Shown: positions 16,939 through 26,694, counted from the stretch's first letter. The stretch: DNA of 64,000 nucleotides from Pseudomonas sp. PDM16 (GCF_014851865.1 NZ_JACVAM010000001.1:1116001-1180000), one strand, 5' to 3'. Numbers and translations are program-made. The notes: generated by a model from the letters alone, not told the origin.

Positions 16939-16969
16939 TTTCGCTCTGTGTTGGTTTTAGGAGGTTGTT

Positions 16970-17860
16970 TTGCGGTCTTCTGTCAGTGTTTTTGTGCTAG
17001 GAGGAGTCCTCCTGTTTTCGTCTCTTCACGCCTCTGCTGCCCAGGTTCTTCTGGAGCGTCAAGGCATCCGAGTGACGGATGAAGAGCTGGAGCGTTTTGC
17101 TCTGGGTGCTGTTCCTGTAGAGCAGCGCGATGCGTGGAAAAAGAACGAGAAAGCTGGGCGTGAGCTACTGGCTGAACTCTTCCTTATGAAGGTGCTAGCG
17201 GCGGAGGCTGTAGAGGAAAAGCTGGACTCCAGGGCGGATGTCAAGGCCGGGTTGGAAAATGGCCGCCTGCGGCTTTTGGCTCAGGCTCGGCTGCAGCAGG
17301 TCGCGGAAACAAGCGAGTTGCCAGATTTGGAGGCGCTGGCCAAGGAGGATTACGTGACCAATCGTGATCGTTACAAAACTCCTGAGCTCGTAGATGCCTC
17401 GCATATTCTGATCGCCGTGAATGAAACGCGTACAGATGCGCAGGCTTTGGCTCGTGCGAAGGAAGTATTATCCAAGCTCAAGGCCGGTGAGAATTTTTCT
17501 ACGTTGGCAGCGGAGTATTCAGATGACCCCTCTGCGAAAAGCAATGGTGGCGGCCTCGGGTATTTCCCCAAAGGGCAAATGGTCAAAGGCTTTGAAGATG
17601 CCGCTTTCGCTATGACCAAGGTTGGCTCGCTGAGTGAGCCGGTAAAAACGCAATTCGGCTATCATATTATTCGTTATGACGGGCGCAGGCCTGCTGAAAC
17701 TCCTTCTTTTGAACAGCTCAAGCCGCAGCTAGTTGAGGCTGCAAAAGCTAAGGCGATTCAGCAGGCTCGCAGCCAGAAGGTTGAGTCCGTCCGTATGGCG
17801 AGTGATATAAAAGTGAATGAAAGTGCTGTTAAGGCATTCTTCTCACCGCAAGCCAAATAA
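16970..17860 (+). CDS. Periplasmic parvulin-type peptidyl-prolyl isomerase
   Basis: A 296-residue protein with a signal peptide (residues 1-23, ending ASA), a helical N-terminal chaperone domain (about 25-135) and a parvulin (PpiC/rotamase) domain at about 140-245. The latter shows DASHILIAV, the GGGLGYFPKGQMVKGFEDAAF core and FGYHIIRYDG. The layout resembles SurA/PrsA-like foldases and the EpsD-type isomerases found in exopolysaccharide loci. It would catalyse proline isomerisation and hold exported proteins folding-competent in the periplasm. The start is TTG 16970, chosen because AGGAGG ends 5 bp before it and it opens directly into the signal peptide. Clients could be the two exported proteins just upstream (inference). 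Confidence 0.85.
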   Translation: MRSSVSVFVLGGVLLFSSLHASAAQVLLERQGIRVTDEELERFALGAVPVEQRDAWKKNEKAGRELLAELFLMKVLAAEAVEEKLDSRADVKAGLENGRLRLLAQARLQQVAETSELPDLEALAKEDYVTNRDRYKTPELVDASHILIAVNETRTDAQALARAKEVLSKLKAGENFSTLAAEYSDDPSAKSNGGGLGYFPKGQMVKGFEDAAFAMTKVGSLSEPVKTQFGYHIIRYDGRRPAETPSFEQLKPQLVEAAKAKAIQQARSQKVESVRMASDIKVNESAVKAFFSPQAK

Positions 17861-17875
17861 GTGATGGAGTGCCAT

Positions 17876-17913
17876 GGGTAGCTGCCGACTGGCTTTTGGT
17901 CGTCGGCCTACCC
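17876..17913. terminator. Inverted repeat after the parvulin gene, possible terminator
   Basis: GGGTAG...GCCGAC (17876-17889) pairs with GTCGGC.CTACCC (17902-17913), with a small internal mismatch and a 12-nt loop. No T-run follows, so read-through into the exporter genes is likely; it may act only as an attenuator. Confidence 0.4.
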
Positions 17914-17962
17914 AGTGTCACTAATAGTTGGTTTCTGTTCGCGTGGGCGCGTAAGGACCTGT

Positions 17963-18766
17963 ATGTATAAGGGGCTGAAGCGCCTGCGCTGGCAGCAGTT
18001 CGATCTTCTGTTTCAATTGATCCGCCGAGATATCAGCGCGCGCTATCGCGGCTCGTTGATGGGCGGGCTGTGGGCAATCGTATCGCCCTTGGTCATGCTA
18101 TTGGTCTATACCTTCGTGTTTGGTGTGGTATTCCAGGCGCGCTGGGGGGCTGGTGGGGGGCAGGGAAATTCCGGCTTTGCACTAAACCTGTTTGCAGGCA
18201 TGTTGGTGCATGGTCTGATTGCGGAGTGCCTCTCTCGAAGCCCGGCGTTGATTGTCCAGCACTCCAGCTATGTGAAGCGGGTGGTTTTTCCGCTCTGGAT
18301 TTTGCCGCTTGTCGTGGTGGGCGGCGCACTGTTTCAGACTGCAATTGGCTTTGGCGTGCTTCTGGCTGCGATGCTTCTCTTGGGGCAGTTGCCTCACTGG
18401 GAGCTGCTGGCGTTGCCTTTGTTGCTCCTGCCGTTGCTGCTTTTGGCGGTGGGGCTTGGGTGGCTCCTCTCTGCGCTGGGTGCTTATGTGAGAGATATCG
18501 GGCACCTCATGCCGATGATAATCACCGTCCTGATGTTCCTTTCCCCTGTATTTTATTCAGTTGAAGCAATTCCTGAGGCTTACAGGTCATGGATGTATCT
18601 GAATCCACTGACGCCCGCCATTGAGGCGATGAGGGCATTGCTCTTCGGAGGTGATTTGCCTTCCGTTAAAGGTTACCTCACTTATTTGGGTGCGACCGCG
18701 CTCTTCGCCGCTGCAACCTGCTGGATTTTTAATCGTTTGCGTCGGGGCTTTTCAGATGTGCTCTGA
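17963..18766 (+). CDS. wzm: O-polysaccharide ABC transporter, permease subunit Wzm
   Basis: A 267-residue ABC-2-type permease. It has the amphipathic N-terminal segment QLIRRDISARYRGSLMGGLW and six transmembrane helices, with the conserved end segment FLSPVFYSVEAIPEAYR...LNPLTPAIEAMRALL, as in Wzm/KpsM/TagG exporters. It forms the inner-membrane channel that moves a lipid-linked polysaccharide from cytoplasm to periplasm. ATG 17963 was preferred to the longer upstream frame because TAAGGA precedes it and the family's N-terminus then matches. Its stop overlaps the start of the ATPase gene by 11 bp, indicating coupled translation. Confidence 0.9.
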   Translation: MYKGLKRLRWQQFDLLFQLIRRDISARYRGSLMGGLWAIVSPLVMLLVYTFVFGVVFQARWGAGGGQGNSGFALNLFAGMLVHGLIAECLSRSPALIVQHSSYVKRVVFPLWILPLVVVGGALFQTAIGFGVLLAAMLLLGQLPHWELLALPLLLLPLLLLAVGLGWLLSALGAYVRDIGHLMPMIITVLMFLSPVFYSVEAIPEAYRSWMYLNPLTPAIEAMRALLFGGDLPSVKGYLTYLGATALFAAATCWIFNRLRRGFSDVL

Positions 18767-19991
18767 TGTTGTTGCGTCCATTCAGGGCGTATCCAAGCAG
18801 TATTCTCGTTATGGCTCGCCTTGGCAGCAGCTCTGGGGGGTCTTGCGAGGTCGCCATGAGTCCAAAGGCAGTTTCCATGCTGTCGAGGATGTCAGCTTCA
18901 CACTCAAGCCGGGGGAAACCCTGGGAATCATCGGGCGTAACGGAGCGGGCAAGTCCACCCTTCTGCAGATGTTATGTGGGGTCCTAGTCCCTACTAGGGG
19001 GCGTGTGCAGTTGAATGGGCGAATCGCGGCTCTGCTGGAGCTGGGGGCCGGCTTCAATCCCGAGTTCACGGGGCGTGAGAATGTGTATCTGAGTGCTGCT
19101 CTATATGGGCTCGGTCATGCAGAAGTGACATCGCGCATTGAGTCCATTCTTGCCTTCGCGGAGATTGGTGAATTTATCGATCAGCCAGTCAAGACATACT
19201 CGAGTGGCATGTTTGTTCGCTTGGCCTTTGCCGTTATCGCGCATGTAGATGCGCAAATCCTGGTGATTGATGAAGCTTTGGCTGTGGGTGACTTCGCCTT
19301 CACGCAGAAATGCATGCGCTTCCTTGAGAGCTTTGCAGCGAAAGGGACGCTGATTTTCGTCAGTCACGACATCCATTCGGTGATTAAGCTGTGTCATAAG
19401 GCTTTGTGGCTCGATGCCGGGCGAGTGCGGGCATATGGTGCTGCACGGGGCGTTTGTGATGAGTACCTGGCCTCATTTTATGAAGAGACATCATCTGTTT
19501 CAGATGAGACCAAAGACACAGCACCCGACGATCAGGAGTTCAAGCGAGAGTTCGGTCTGGGTGGCGGACGAATTCAGCTGGTCGAGATGCTTGGCGAAGA
19601 CCAGCAGCCGCTGCGGCTACTCGAGCGCCCCCAGCACGTTTGCCTGAGGGTCCGGGGCCTGGCGATAAAGGACATCGCAGCCCCGTTAATAGGCTTTTAC
19701 ATCAAGGACCGTTTCGGGCAGCCCATTATGGGTGAGAATACCCTCCGGCTGGTGGAGGGCTGGGCTCCCATTGCTGGTGGGATGACGTTTACCGTCGATT
19801 TTCATTTCTACCTGCCATTGCTGGCGACGGGGGAATACAGCTTCACCGTCGCGCTCGCTGAAGGGTCCCAGGCGGAGCACGTGCAGCATCATTGGATCCA
19901 CGATGCGTTGGTTTTCAAGTCATCAGCTCCCTCCTATCTCGCAGGCTTTTTCCAGATGGAGAATGTTTCCTGTGAGATCAGGCTTCAGTAG
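18756..19991 (+). CDS. wzt: O-polysaccharide ABC transporter ATPase Wzt with carbohydrate-binding tail
   Basis: A 411-residue protein. The nucleotide-binding domain (about 1-245) has Walker A GRNGAGKST near residue 60, signature YSSGMFVRLAFA, Walker B ILVIDEAL and switch FVSHD. About 155 extra residues (from roughly 255) form a beta-sandwich tail of the Wzt-C type, which in E. coli O9a and related systems recognises the modified non-reducing end of the finished chain before export. The tail implies that the exported glycan carries a terminal cap, such as a methyl group. The adjacent fusion protein has a methyltransferase-like domain that could supply it (inference). ATG 18756 inside the wzm end was chosen because the ABC domain starts there. 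Confidence 0.9.
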   Translation: MCSDVVASIQGVSKQYSRYGSPWQQLWGVLRGRHESKGSFHAVEDVSFTLKPGETLGIIGRNGAGKSTLLQMLCGVLVPTRGRVQLNGRIAALLELGAGFNPEFTGRENVYLSAALYGLGHAEVTSRIESILAFAEIGEFIDQPVKTYSSGMFVRLAFAVIAHVDAQILVIDEALAVGDFAFTQKCMRFLESFAAKGTLIFVSHDIHSVIKLCHKALWLDAGRVRAYGAARGVCDEYLASFYEETSSVSDETKDTAPDDQEFKREFGLGGGRIQLVEMLGEDQQPLRLLERPQHVCLRVRGLAIKDIAAPLIGFYIKDRFGQPIMGENTLRLVEGWAPIAGGMTFTVDFHFYLPLLATGEYSFTVALAEGSQAEHVQHHWIHDALVFKSSAPSYLAGFFQMENVSCEIRLQ

Positions 19992-20025
19992 CGCTATGAC
20001 TTTTCCTGTTTTCTGAGCATTTTTC

Positions 20026-23000
20026 ATGTCCGAAAAGCTTGATCTGATCGAATTTCTGCCTCTGGTTCAGCCGCCGGAGCGGCTTACTGCCATCGAGTCA
20101 TGGCATCGCCATATGCCGTTTGCCATGGTTCTACTGGGGCTGCTCAGGCCGGGAGTTCTAGTCGAACTAGGCACCCATCGGGGAGACTCCTACAGCGCAT
20201 TCTGCCAAGGCGTTGTCCATCAGGGCCTCGCGGCCCGCTGCTTTGCGGTTGATACCTGGCAGGGGGATAGCCAGGCTGGACTTTATGGCGATGAGATTCT
20301 GGCTGATCTGGCCGCTTGGCATGATCCGCGTTATTCGTCATTTTCTAGCCTGCTGCGCATGACGTTCGATGAGGCGCTGGAGCGTTTTGCGGACGGTACA
20401 GTCGATCTCCTGCATATCGATGGCCTCCACACCTACGACGCAGTGCGGCACGATTTCGAAACCTGGCTTCCGAAGATGAGTCGGCAGGGTGTGGTGCTGT
20501 TCCACGATACGGTAGTGCGCCATTCGGATTTTGAGGTTTGGCGCCTCTGGCAGGATCTGGAGAAGCAGTACCCCTCCTTCGAGTTTTCATTTGGCTTCGG
20601 TTTGGGCGTACTCGCTGTCGGGGATGCAGTGCCCAAGAGTGTTCTGGATTTTTTGGCATATGCCAGATCGAATCCCAAGGTAGTCACCGATTTCTTTCAC
20701 CAGCTCGGCGACTCTATAGCCCTTCGTAGAGCAAGCACCCGTATTGCCGCATTGGGTGAGCAGGTCGAGTCGCTGGGAGGTCAGCTGACCCATGCTCGAC
20801 ATGTGGTGGAAGAGCGCGATGCTCAGCTGCAGGCTGCTTGCCCTCCTGACGTCCATTTCAATCTCCTGAGAGATTTCGAGGCCTATCGGTCTGCCATGGA
20901 GGCAGATCGGAGTTTTCTGAGAACATACTCCGATCAGGCTACCGCCCAAGTTCGTATTGCCGAGCTCATTTCGCGTAGCCGACTCTGGCGAGGGCGTAAT
21001 CGGTTGATGCGGCTTCTGGGGCAGAAGGATCGCGTGCTGAGCGCGCAGGTCCCGTCTCTACCGACGCCGTCTCCATCTGGGCATCGACCTATCATCGACG
21101 TCATCGTGCCTGTCTATCGCAATTTCGAACTCACCCAGCGCTGCATCGAGTCCGTGCTATGCAGCGATATCGCTACTGAGTTTGAGCTGGTCGTGATCAA
21201 TGACTGCAGCCCGGATCCGGATCTGGCGGATTGGCTGGATCAGCAGGCAGCGGCCGGGCGCTTTACGCTGCTGAAGAACGAATTCAACAGAGGTTTTGTT
21301 CAGACGGTCAATCTAGGCATGGCTCTGCATCCCGAGCGCGATGTCGTGCTGCTCAACAGTGATGCCGAGGTGGCCAATGACTGGTTGGATCGGTTGCAGT
21401 CGGTGGCGTATTCCGAGGCGGGAATAGGTTCGGTCACGCCCTTCTCGAACAACGCCACAATTTGCAGCTATCCGGTGTTGTGCGCAGACAATGAGCTGCC
21501 GGAGGGCTTCGACCTCGCCTCATTGGATAGGGTCTTCCGGGAAGCAAACGCTGGCGTCAAGGTGGACTTGCCCACGGCGGTGGGCTTCTGCATGTTCATT
21601 CGCAGAACCTGTTTGGAGCAAAGCGGCCCATTCAACGCCGAGCTGTTCGGCCGAGGCTATGGCGAAGAGAACGAGTTCTGCATGCGCTCCGCTCAACTAG
21701 GCTGGCGCCATGTTTTGGCTGCCGACACCTTCGTGCGCCACGAGGGTGGCGTCAGCTTTGCCGAGACCCAGAGCGAAAACCAGCGTGTAGGTCGTAAAGC
21801 GCTTCTTGGGGCGTTTCCGCAATACGATCTGGTCATTCGCCAGCATGTCGAGGCGGATCCTGTTGCTCATGTCCGCTTCGCAACCGATCTGGCGGTCAGC
21901 CGAAGCCGAGGGCTCCCGATCGTGCTGATGATCAGCCACAAACGAGGTGGCGGTACTGCTCGTCATCTGGAGATGCTGATTGCGCAGTTGGAGGGGCAGG
22001 CGACCTTCTATGAGCTCGTTCCCGTGGAGGAGGGCGGGCTGGTGTCGCTCGGTCTTCATGGCGATGGCCATGCTCGAATGGTCTTTGATCCGTTTGCGGA
22101 TTTCGAGGCGTTGGTCGCGACGCTTGAAGCGCTGGGAGTGGCGCGTATCCATATCCATCACACCATCGGCCTGGCGGCTCCGGTGTTTACACTCCCTGAG
22201 CGCCTGCAGTGCCCGTATGACATGACGGTGCATGATTATTATCTGGTCTGTCCGCAAGACTCGATGACCGATGCTCAGGGGCGCTACTGTGGGGCGCCGG
22301 ATGCAGTTGGGTGCAATCGTTGTCTGGCTGAACGCCCTGCGCCGGGAGGTGTAGACATTGCTGCCTGGCGCCGTTTTGGTGAGGTGCTGTTAGGTGGTGC
22401 TGAGCGCGTCTTCGTGCCCAGTCAGGATACTGAGCGGAGGATGCGGCGGTACGTCGACAAGGCTCGATACATCCACGCCATCCACGAGACGGGAGACCTG
22501 CGAATTCCCGTTGTGGCGAAGGGTGCCTTACCGGAGAAGCCGCTTAAGGTAGTTGTCCTTGGGGCGCTCGGAATCATCAAAGGGGCCGATCTCCTCGAGG
22601 CGGTAGCGCTTGAGGCGCGGGCCGCGCGAACCCCTGTAGAGTTTCATCTGCTTGGCTACTCCTATCGGAAACTCCGCTGCAAGCCTTTCAGTGCGCTAGA
22701 AGTGCATGGCGCTTATCAGGAGGCCGAACTCGCTGGGCTTCTAAAGGAGCTCGATGCCGACGTGGCATGGTTCCCGGGTAGTTGCCCAGAAACCTACAGC
22801 TATACCCTGTCCGCATGTTTGAGGGCGGGCCTGCCCGTTGTCGCGCCGCAGATCGGCGCATTCCCCGAGCGACTGGCTGAACGGGATCGCACATGGCTTT
22901 TCCAGGCAGATCCGACGCCGAGCGAGATGTTGGCTCTTTTGCTGGAGGTGCGTGAGCAATTGATCAAGGGGGCGCCAGTGAGTGAGGTGCAATCCGAGTC

Positions 23001-23265
23001 GCGTGCCGCTGAGTTCGACTATACGGTAGGCTATTGCGCTGAGCTGGCGGCATCGAAGATTGAGCCTCTTGATCGTGCGAGCTGGCAGAGCCTGTATGGG
23101 GTATGGAAGTCGCTGGCTACTATGCCGCGTGGCAAGCGTGCACCGGAGCGATTCAGTTCCCGCGTGGTTCGATTCGTGATTCGCCAGCCTTGGGCTCAGC
23201 CTTTGCTTGTGCAGGTTCCGCATGGTTTGCGCGCTCGTATCAAGCGATTGGTTTTCCGCGCTTGA
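20026..23265 (+). CDS. Three-domain glycan enzyme: methyltransferase + GT2 + GT4-like
   Basis: A 1079-residue fusion. Residues about 20-215 are a Rossmann methyltransferase of the Methyltransf_24/cephalosporin-hydroxylase type, with VLVELGTHRGDSYSAF, LLHIDGLHTYDAVRHDFE and VLFHDT. A helical linker (about 230-345) leads to a family 2 glycosyltransferase (about 355-600: IIDVIVPVYRNFELTQRC, VVINDCSPDPD, LLNSDAEV, FGRGYGEENEFC, RHEGG). The last part (about 628-1079) is GT4-like, with LMISHKRGGGTARHLEML, a four-Cys insert around CPQDSMTDAQGRYCG and CNRC, and PETYSYTLSA. It could add two different sugars and a methyl group to the polysaccharide exported by the adjacent Wzm/Wzt. The C-terminal part is paralogous to the 12898 protein. 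Confidence 0.82.
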   Translation: MSEKLDLIEFLPLVQPPERLTAIESWHRHMPFAMVLLGLLRPGVLVELGTHRGDSYSAFCQGVVHQGLAARCFAVDTWQGDSQAGLYGDEILADLAAWHDPRYSSFSSLLRMTFDEALERFADGTVDLLHIDGLHTYDAVRHDFETWLPKMSRQGVVLFHDTVVRHSDFEVWRLWQDLEKQYPSFEFSFGFGLGVLAVGDAVPKSVLDFLAYARSNPKVVTDFFHQLGDSIALRRASTRIAALGEQVESLGGQLTHARHVVEERDAQLQAACPPDVHFNLLRDFEAYRSAMEADRSFLRTYSDQATAQVRIAELISRSRLWRGRNRLMRLLGQKDRVLSAQVPSLPTPSPSGHRPIIDVIVPVYRNFELTQRCIESVLCSDIATEFELVVINDCSPDPDLADWLDQQAAAGRFTLLKNEFNRGFVQTVNLGMALHPERDVVLLNSDAEVANDWLDRLQSVAYSEAGIGSVTPFSNNATICSYPVLCADNELPEGFDLASLDRVFREANAGVKVDLPTAVGFCMFIRRTCLEQSGPFNAELFGRGYGEENEFCMRSAQLGWRHVLAADTFVRHEGGVSFAETQSENQRVGRKALLGAFPQYDLVIRQHVEADPVAHVRFATDLAVSRSRGLPIVLMISHKRGGGTARHLEMLIAQLEGQATFYELVPVEEGGLVSLGLHGDGHARMVFDPFADFEALVATLEALGVARIHIHHTIGLAAPVFTLPERLQCPYDMTVHDYYLVCPQDSMTDAQGRYCGAPDAVGCNRCLAERPAPGGVDIAAWRRFGEVLLGGAERVFVPSQDTERRMRRYVDKARYIHAIHETGDLRIPVVAKGALPEKPLKVVVLGALGIIKGADLLEAVALEARAARTPVEFHLLGYSYRKLRCKPFSALEVHGAYQEAELAGLLKELDADVAWFPGSCPETYSYTLSACLRAGLPVVAPQIGAFPERLAERDRTWLFQADPTPSEMLALLLEVREQLIKGAPVSEVQSESRAAEFDYTVGYCAELAASKIEPLDRASWQSLYGVWKSLATMPRGKRAPERFSSRVVRFVIRQPWAQPLLVQVPHGLRARIKRLVFRA

Positions 23266-23318
23266 TCGCAGTACTGAATGATAAGTCGGCCCGGCATGCG
23301 GCCGTGAGAGGCGTTTGA

Positions 23319-24998
23319 ATGCAATACCTGGGATCGCTGCTGGTCGAGGCTGGCAAACTGTCGGCAGAGGATCTGCAGCGCGCGCTGCAGGTTCGAGCTG
23401 TGTCGGGCGGGAAGCTCGGACATATCCTGGTTCGGCTTGGCATGGTTGCAGAGCGGGATGTCGCAGCATGTCTGGTGGAGGCATTCGGTCATCGCCTGGC
23501 AACTGCTGACGACTATCCGGCTGACCCTGTCCTGGAGGGTCTGATTTCGCCAGCGTTCATGCGTGACCAGCATGTGATTCCGCTGAAGGAAAGTGACGCG
23601 CTTGTCGTGGTGGCGATGCTTGATCCAGCCGATGAGTTCGTTCGGCAGGCTGTGGAGCTCGCTACAGGTCGTCCGGTCGAGGCATGGCTTGCCGTATCGT
23701 CGGAGTTGGATGCGGCTTATGAGCGCTTGTATGGCGCGGGTGCCTCGCGCTCCGACGTGGATGCTGCTCCCGGAGTCGAGCTCGATGGTGGCGAGGCCGA
23801 TGTCGAGCGTCTGAAGGACATGGCCAGCGAAGTGCCGGTCATCCGCTTGGTCAACAGCATTTTCTCGCGGGCATTGGAAAGCCGGGCCTCGGATATCCAT
23901 ATCGAACCATTCGAGCATCAGCTGTCCATCCGCTTTCGCATTGATGGGGTATTGCAAGAAGTCGAAAAGGCTCCCGCGAAGCTCGCCCCCGCGGTAATTT
24001 CGCGACTGAAGATTCTGTCCCGGCTCAATATCGCCGAGCGCCGGCTCCCCCAGGATGGTCGCATCCAGCTCCGGATGCAGGGCCGTCTGATCGATCTGCG
24101 TGTTTCCAGTGTGCCGACCATGCACGGAGAGAGTGTGGTCATGCGTATTCTGGACAAGCAGAGCATGAATCTCGATCTGGATGCCATCGGTCTATCCGAC
24201 ACGGTGCTTCGTGGCTTCAAGGATGTGCTTGATCGCCCCAATGGAATCTTCCTCGTTACGGGCCCAACCGGTAGCGGTAAAACGACGACTCTCTATGCGG
24301 CACTGAGTCGTCTGAATACCGTCGATCAGAAGATACTGACGGTCGAGGACCCGGTGGAGTACCAGATTCAGGGGGTCAATCAGATCCAGGCAGCTAGCAA
24401 GCTTGGTCTCGACTTCGCCAGCGCACTGCGTTCTATCCTGCGTCAGGACCCTGACGTAGTGATGATCGGGGAGATGCGAGACCAGGAAACAGCCGGTATC
24501 GCCATTCAGGCGTCCCTGACCGGCCACATCGTGCTGTCCACGCTGCACACCAACGATGCGCCGAGCGCCATTACCCGACTGCTCGATATGGGTATCGAGG
24601 ACTATCTGCTCACCTCCACCATCAATGCTGTGATGGCGCAGCGCCTGGTGCGAGTTCTCTGCCCGCACTGTCGAGAAACGGACGATGTGGATGACGAGCG
24701 AATCGAGCACATGGGTATTGTTCATCTGCTGGACGGACGTCCTGCCAGTTTCTGGAAGCCGGTTGGTTGTGGCGAGTGTGCTCACACTGGCTACCGGGGG
24801 CGTATGGGTATTCATGAGTTGCTGGTGATGGATGATGCGATCCGTCATCTCGTTCTCCAGCGGGCAGGTAGTGAGCAGCTCTATCGAGCGGCTTGCTCCG
24901 CCGGCATGCGCACGATGTTCGAGGATGGTGTCCTCAAGGCCATGCAGGGGCTTACCTCGCTGGCTGAAGTCCTACGTGTCGCGAAGATGTCTCGCTAA
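23319..24998 (+). CDS. gspE: Type II secretion ATPase GspE
   Basis: A 559-residue hexameric secretion ATPase. The N-terminal GspE/MshE domain (about 1-140) is followed by the ATPase domain, with Walker A GPTGSGKTT at 315-323, Walker B region DPDVVMIGEMRD at 377-388 and a His box near 410. A tetracysteine zinc site, CPHC (448-451) and CGEC (484-487), is characteristic of GspE. It powers growth of the pseudopilus from the cytoplasmic side, docking on GspL. It is first in a tight eleven-gene operon. Confidence 0.95.
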   Translation: MQYLGSLLVEAGKLSAEDLQRALQVRAVSGGKLGHILVRLGMVAERDVAACLVEAFGHRLATADDYPADPVLEGLISPAFMRDQHVIPLKESDALVVVAMLDPADEFVRQAVELATGRPVEAWLAVSSELDAAYERLYGAGASRSDVDAAPGVELDGGEADVERLKDMASEVPVIRLVNSIFSRALESRASDIHIEPFEHQLSIRFRIDGVLQEVEKAPAKLAPAVISRLKILSRLNIAERRLPQDGRIQLRMQGRLIDLRVSSVPTMHGESVVMRILDKQSMNLDLDAIGLSDTVLRGFKDVLDRPNGIFLVTGPTGSGKTTTLYAALSRLNTVDQKILTVEDPVEYQIQGVNQIQAASKLGLDFASALRSILRQDPDVVMIGEMRDQETAGIAIQASLTGHIVLSTLHTNDAPSAITRLLDMGIEDYLLTSTINAVMAQRLVRVLCPHCRETDDVDDERIEHMGIVHLLDGRPASFWKPVGCGECAHTGYRGRMGIHELLVMDDAIRHLVLQRAGSEQLYRAACSAGMRTMFEDGVLKAMQGLTSLAEVLRVAKMSR

Positions 24999-24999
24999 T

Positions 25000-26211
25000 A
25001 TGGCTCACTTCAAATACAAGGCGGTTGATCGCAACGGTAAGGCTGTCGACGGAGTCATCGAGCAGGCTTCGATAGACGCCGCTGCGGATTGGCTTGCCCG
25101 CGAAGGTATGACACCGCTCAGTATCGTGCCAAGCAAGGTCGGCGCCGGTGCCAAGCCTTCCGCGGCGGGGCGCAAGGGAGGGGGCAAGAGCCGGGATCGG
25201 GTTCTGCACTTCACTCGCGAGCTGGGAATAATGCTCTCCTCGGGGCTGCCGTTGGATCGTAGCCTGGGTATTCTGGAGGAGTTGTCCGATCCGGTTGCTC
25301 GCGAGATGGTGCATGAGCTGCGCAGCGAGGTTCGTAAAGGCAAGGGGCTGGCGGAGGCGTTTTCTGCTCGCGGAGAGTTCTCTCCTTTTTACATCAGCAT
25401 GATTCGCGCGGGCGAGGCGAGCGGCTCCTTGGAAGGGTCGCTGTTGCGCATGACTGAATATCTTGAACGGTCGAAAGCGCTGAGGCAGATGATTTCTTCT
25501 GCCATGACCTATCCACTGATCCTGCTGGCCGTAGCGGTACTTTCTCTCGTATTCCTGCTGGCCTATGTCGTGCCTAGCTTTGCCGATCTTTTTTCGGACA
25601 TGGGGGGAACCCTTCCAGCGCCGACGCGTCTAGTGATGAATGCCGGAGCCTTCATGGCTGACTGGTGGTATCTGGTGCTGGGCGCTGCCGTGGGTGCCTA
25701 CATGGGGGGGCGACACTGGTTGCGGCAGCCGGCAGTAAAGGCTCAACTCGACCGAAGAATGCTGGGTTGGCCTCTGGTCGGTGACTTGGTGCGTAACCTG
25801 GAAACCTCTCGTTTCTCCCGGACACTGGGCGTGCTGATGCAGGGCGGGGTGCCACTGGTCGCCGCGTTGGGTATCGCTCGCGAGACCATCGGCAACGATC
25901 TTCTGCGCCAGTCGATCGAGGTAGCCATAGGCGAGCTGAAGGAGGGTAAATCCCTGAGTTCTTCCCTCCTGGCGAGTAATGACTTTCCGCCACTAGCCAT
26001 GCACATGATGCAGGTCGGCGAAGAAACGGGGCGCCTGGAAGAGATGCTGGTGAAAGTGGCCGGCATATACGAGGACGAAGTCGCTGTCGTGACCAAACGT
26101 CTGCTGGCCCTGCTGGAGCCCGCGCTGATCCTGACGTTGGGGGTTCTGATTGCCGGTATCATCGTTTCCATCCTGCTCGGGATTCTTGGAGTTAACGAGT
26201 TGATCGGTTGA
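25000..26211 (+). CDS. gspF: Type II secretion inner-membrane platform protein GspF
   Basis: A 403-residue protein with the GspF layout: an N-terminal FKYKAVDRNGKAVDGVIE segment, two homologous T2SSF cytoplasmic domains (about 70-190 and 270-395) and three transmembrane helices (near 170, 220 and 375). It forms the platform in the inner membrane that couples GspE to pseudopilin assembly. ATG 25000 begins 1 bp after the gspE stop; longer upstream starts lie inside gspE and do not fit the family. Confidence 0.95.
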   Translation: MAHFKYKAVDRNGKAVDGVIEQASIDAAADWLAREGMTPLSIVPSKVGAGAKPSAAGRKGGGKSRDRVLHFTRELGIMLSSGLPLDRSLGILEELSDPVAREMVHELRSEVRKGKGLAEAFSARGEFSPFYISMIRAGEASGSLEGSLLRMTEYLERSKALRQMISSAMTYPLILLAVAVLSLVFLLAYVVPSFADLFSDMGGTLPAPTRLVMNAGAFMADWWYLVLGAAVGAYMGGRHWLRQPAVKAQLDRRMLGWPLVGDLVRNLETSRFSRTLGVLMQGGVPLVAALGIARETIGNDLLRQSIEVAIGELKEGKSLSSSLLASNDFPPLAMHMMQVGEETGRLEEMLVKVAGIYEDEVAVVTKRLLALLEPALILTLGVLIAGIIVSILLGILGVNELIG

Positions 26212-26265
26212 TAGTTGATTCCCCATTAGTAAAAACAGTTCATTGATTCGGTTTCAGAGGTCGTT

Positions 26266-26691
26266 ATGAAGCGTCAGGTTCGCAAGCAACAGGGTTTCAC
26301 CCTTATCGAGCTGTTGGTGGTGTTGGTGATTCTCGGGCTGCTCATGTCAGTGGTCGGTCCGCGCGTGATGAAGTACGTCGGCGGAGCGAAAAGCGATACC
26401 GCTGCCATGCAAATCCAGGAGTTGTCCGCCGCTCTGGACATGTACCACCTGGAAGTCGGCAGCTATCCTGCGCAGAGTGCCGGTCTCAAGGCGCTGATCG
26501 AGCAGCCGTCCGGGGTGACACGCTGGAAGGGGCCATACCTGCGCAAGTCGGCCGTCCCGAAGGACCCTTGGGGTAACGACTACTCCTACCGCTACCCAGG
26601 TAAACACGGCCCGTTCGACCTTTATTCTCTCGGTGCCGATGGGCAGCCGGGTGGTGAGGGTGAAGCGGCAGATATCAACGGCTGGGAATGA
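26266..26691 (+). CDS. gspG: Major pseudopilin GspG
   Basis: A 141-residue pseudopilin. The prepilin cleavage site is QQG^FTLIELLVVLVILGLL, with Glu at +5, and the C-terminal part has the GspG features WKGPYLRKSAVPKDPWGNDY and the calcium-loop region DLYSLGADGQPGGEGEAADI. After processing it polymerises into the pseudopilus that pushes substrates through the secretin. No prepilin peptidase gene (gspO) is in the cluster, so the type IV pilus enzyme PilD would have to process it. Confidence 0.96.
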   Translation: MKRQVRKQQGFTLIELLVVLVILGLLMSVVGPRVMKYVGGAKSDTAAMQIQELSAALDMYHLEVGSYPAQSAGLKALIEQPSGVTRWKGPYLRKSAVPKDPWGNDYSYRYPGKHGPFDLYSLGADGQPGGEGEAADINGWE

Positions 26692-26694
26692 TTC

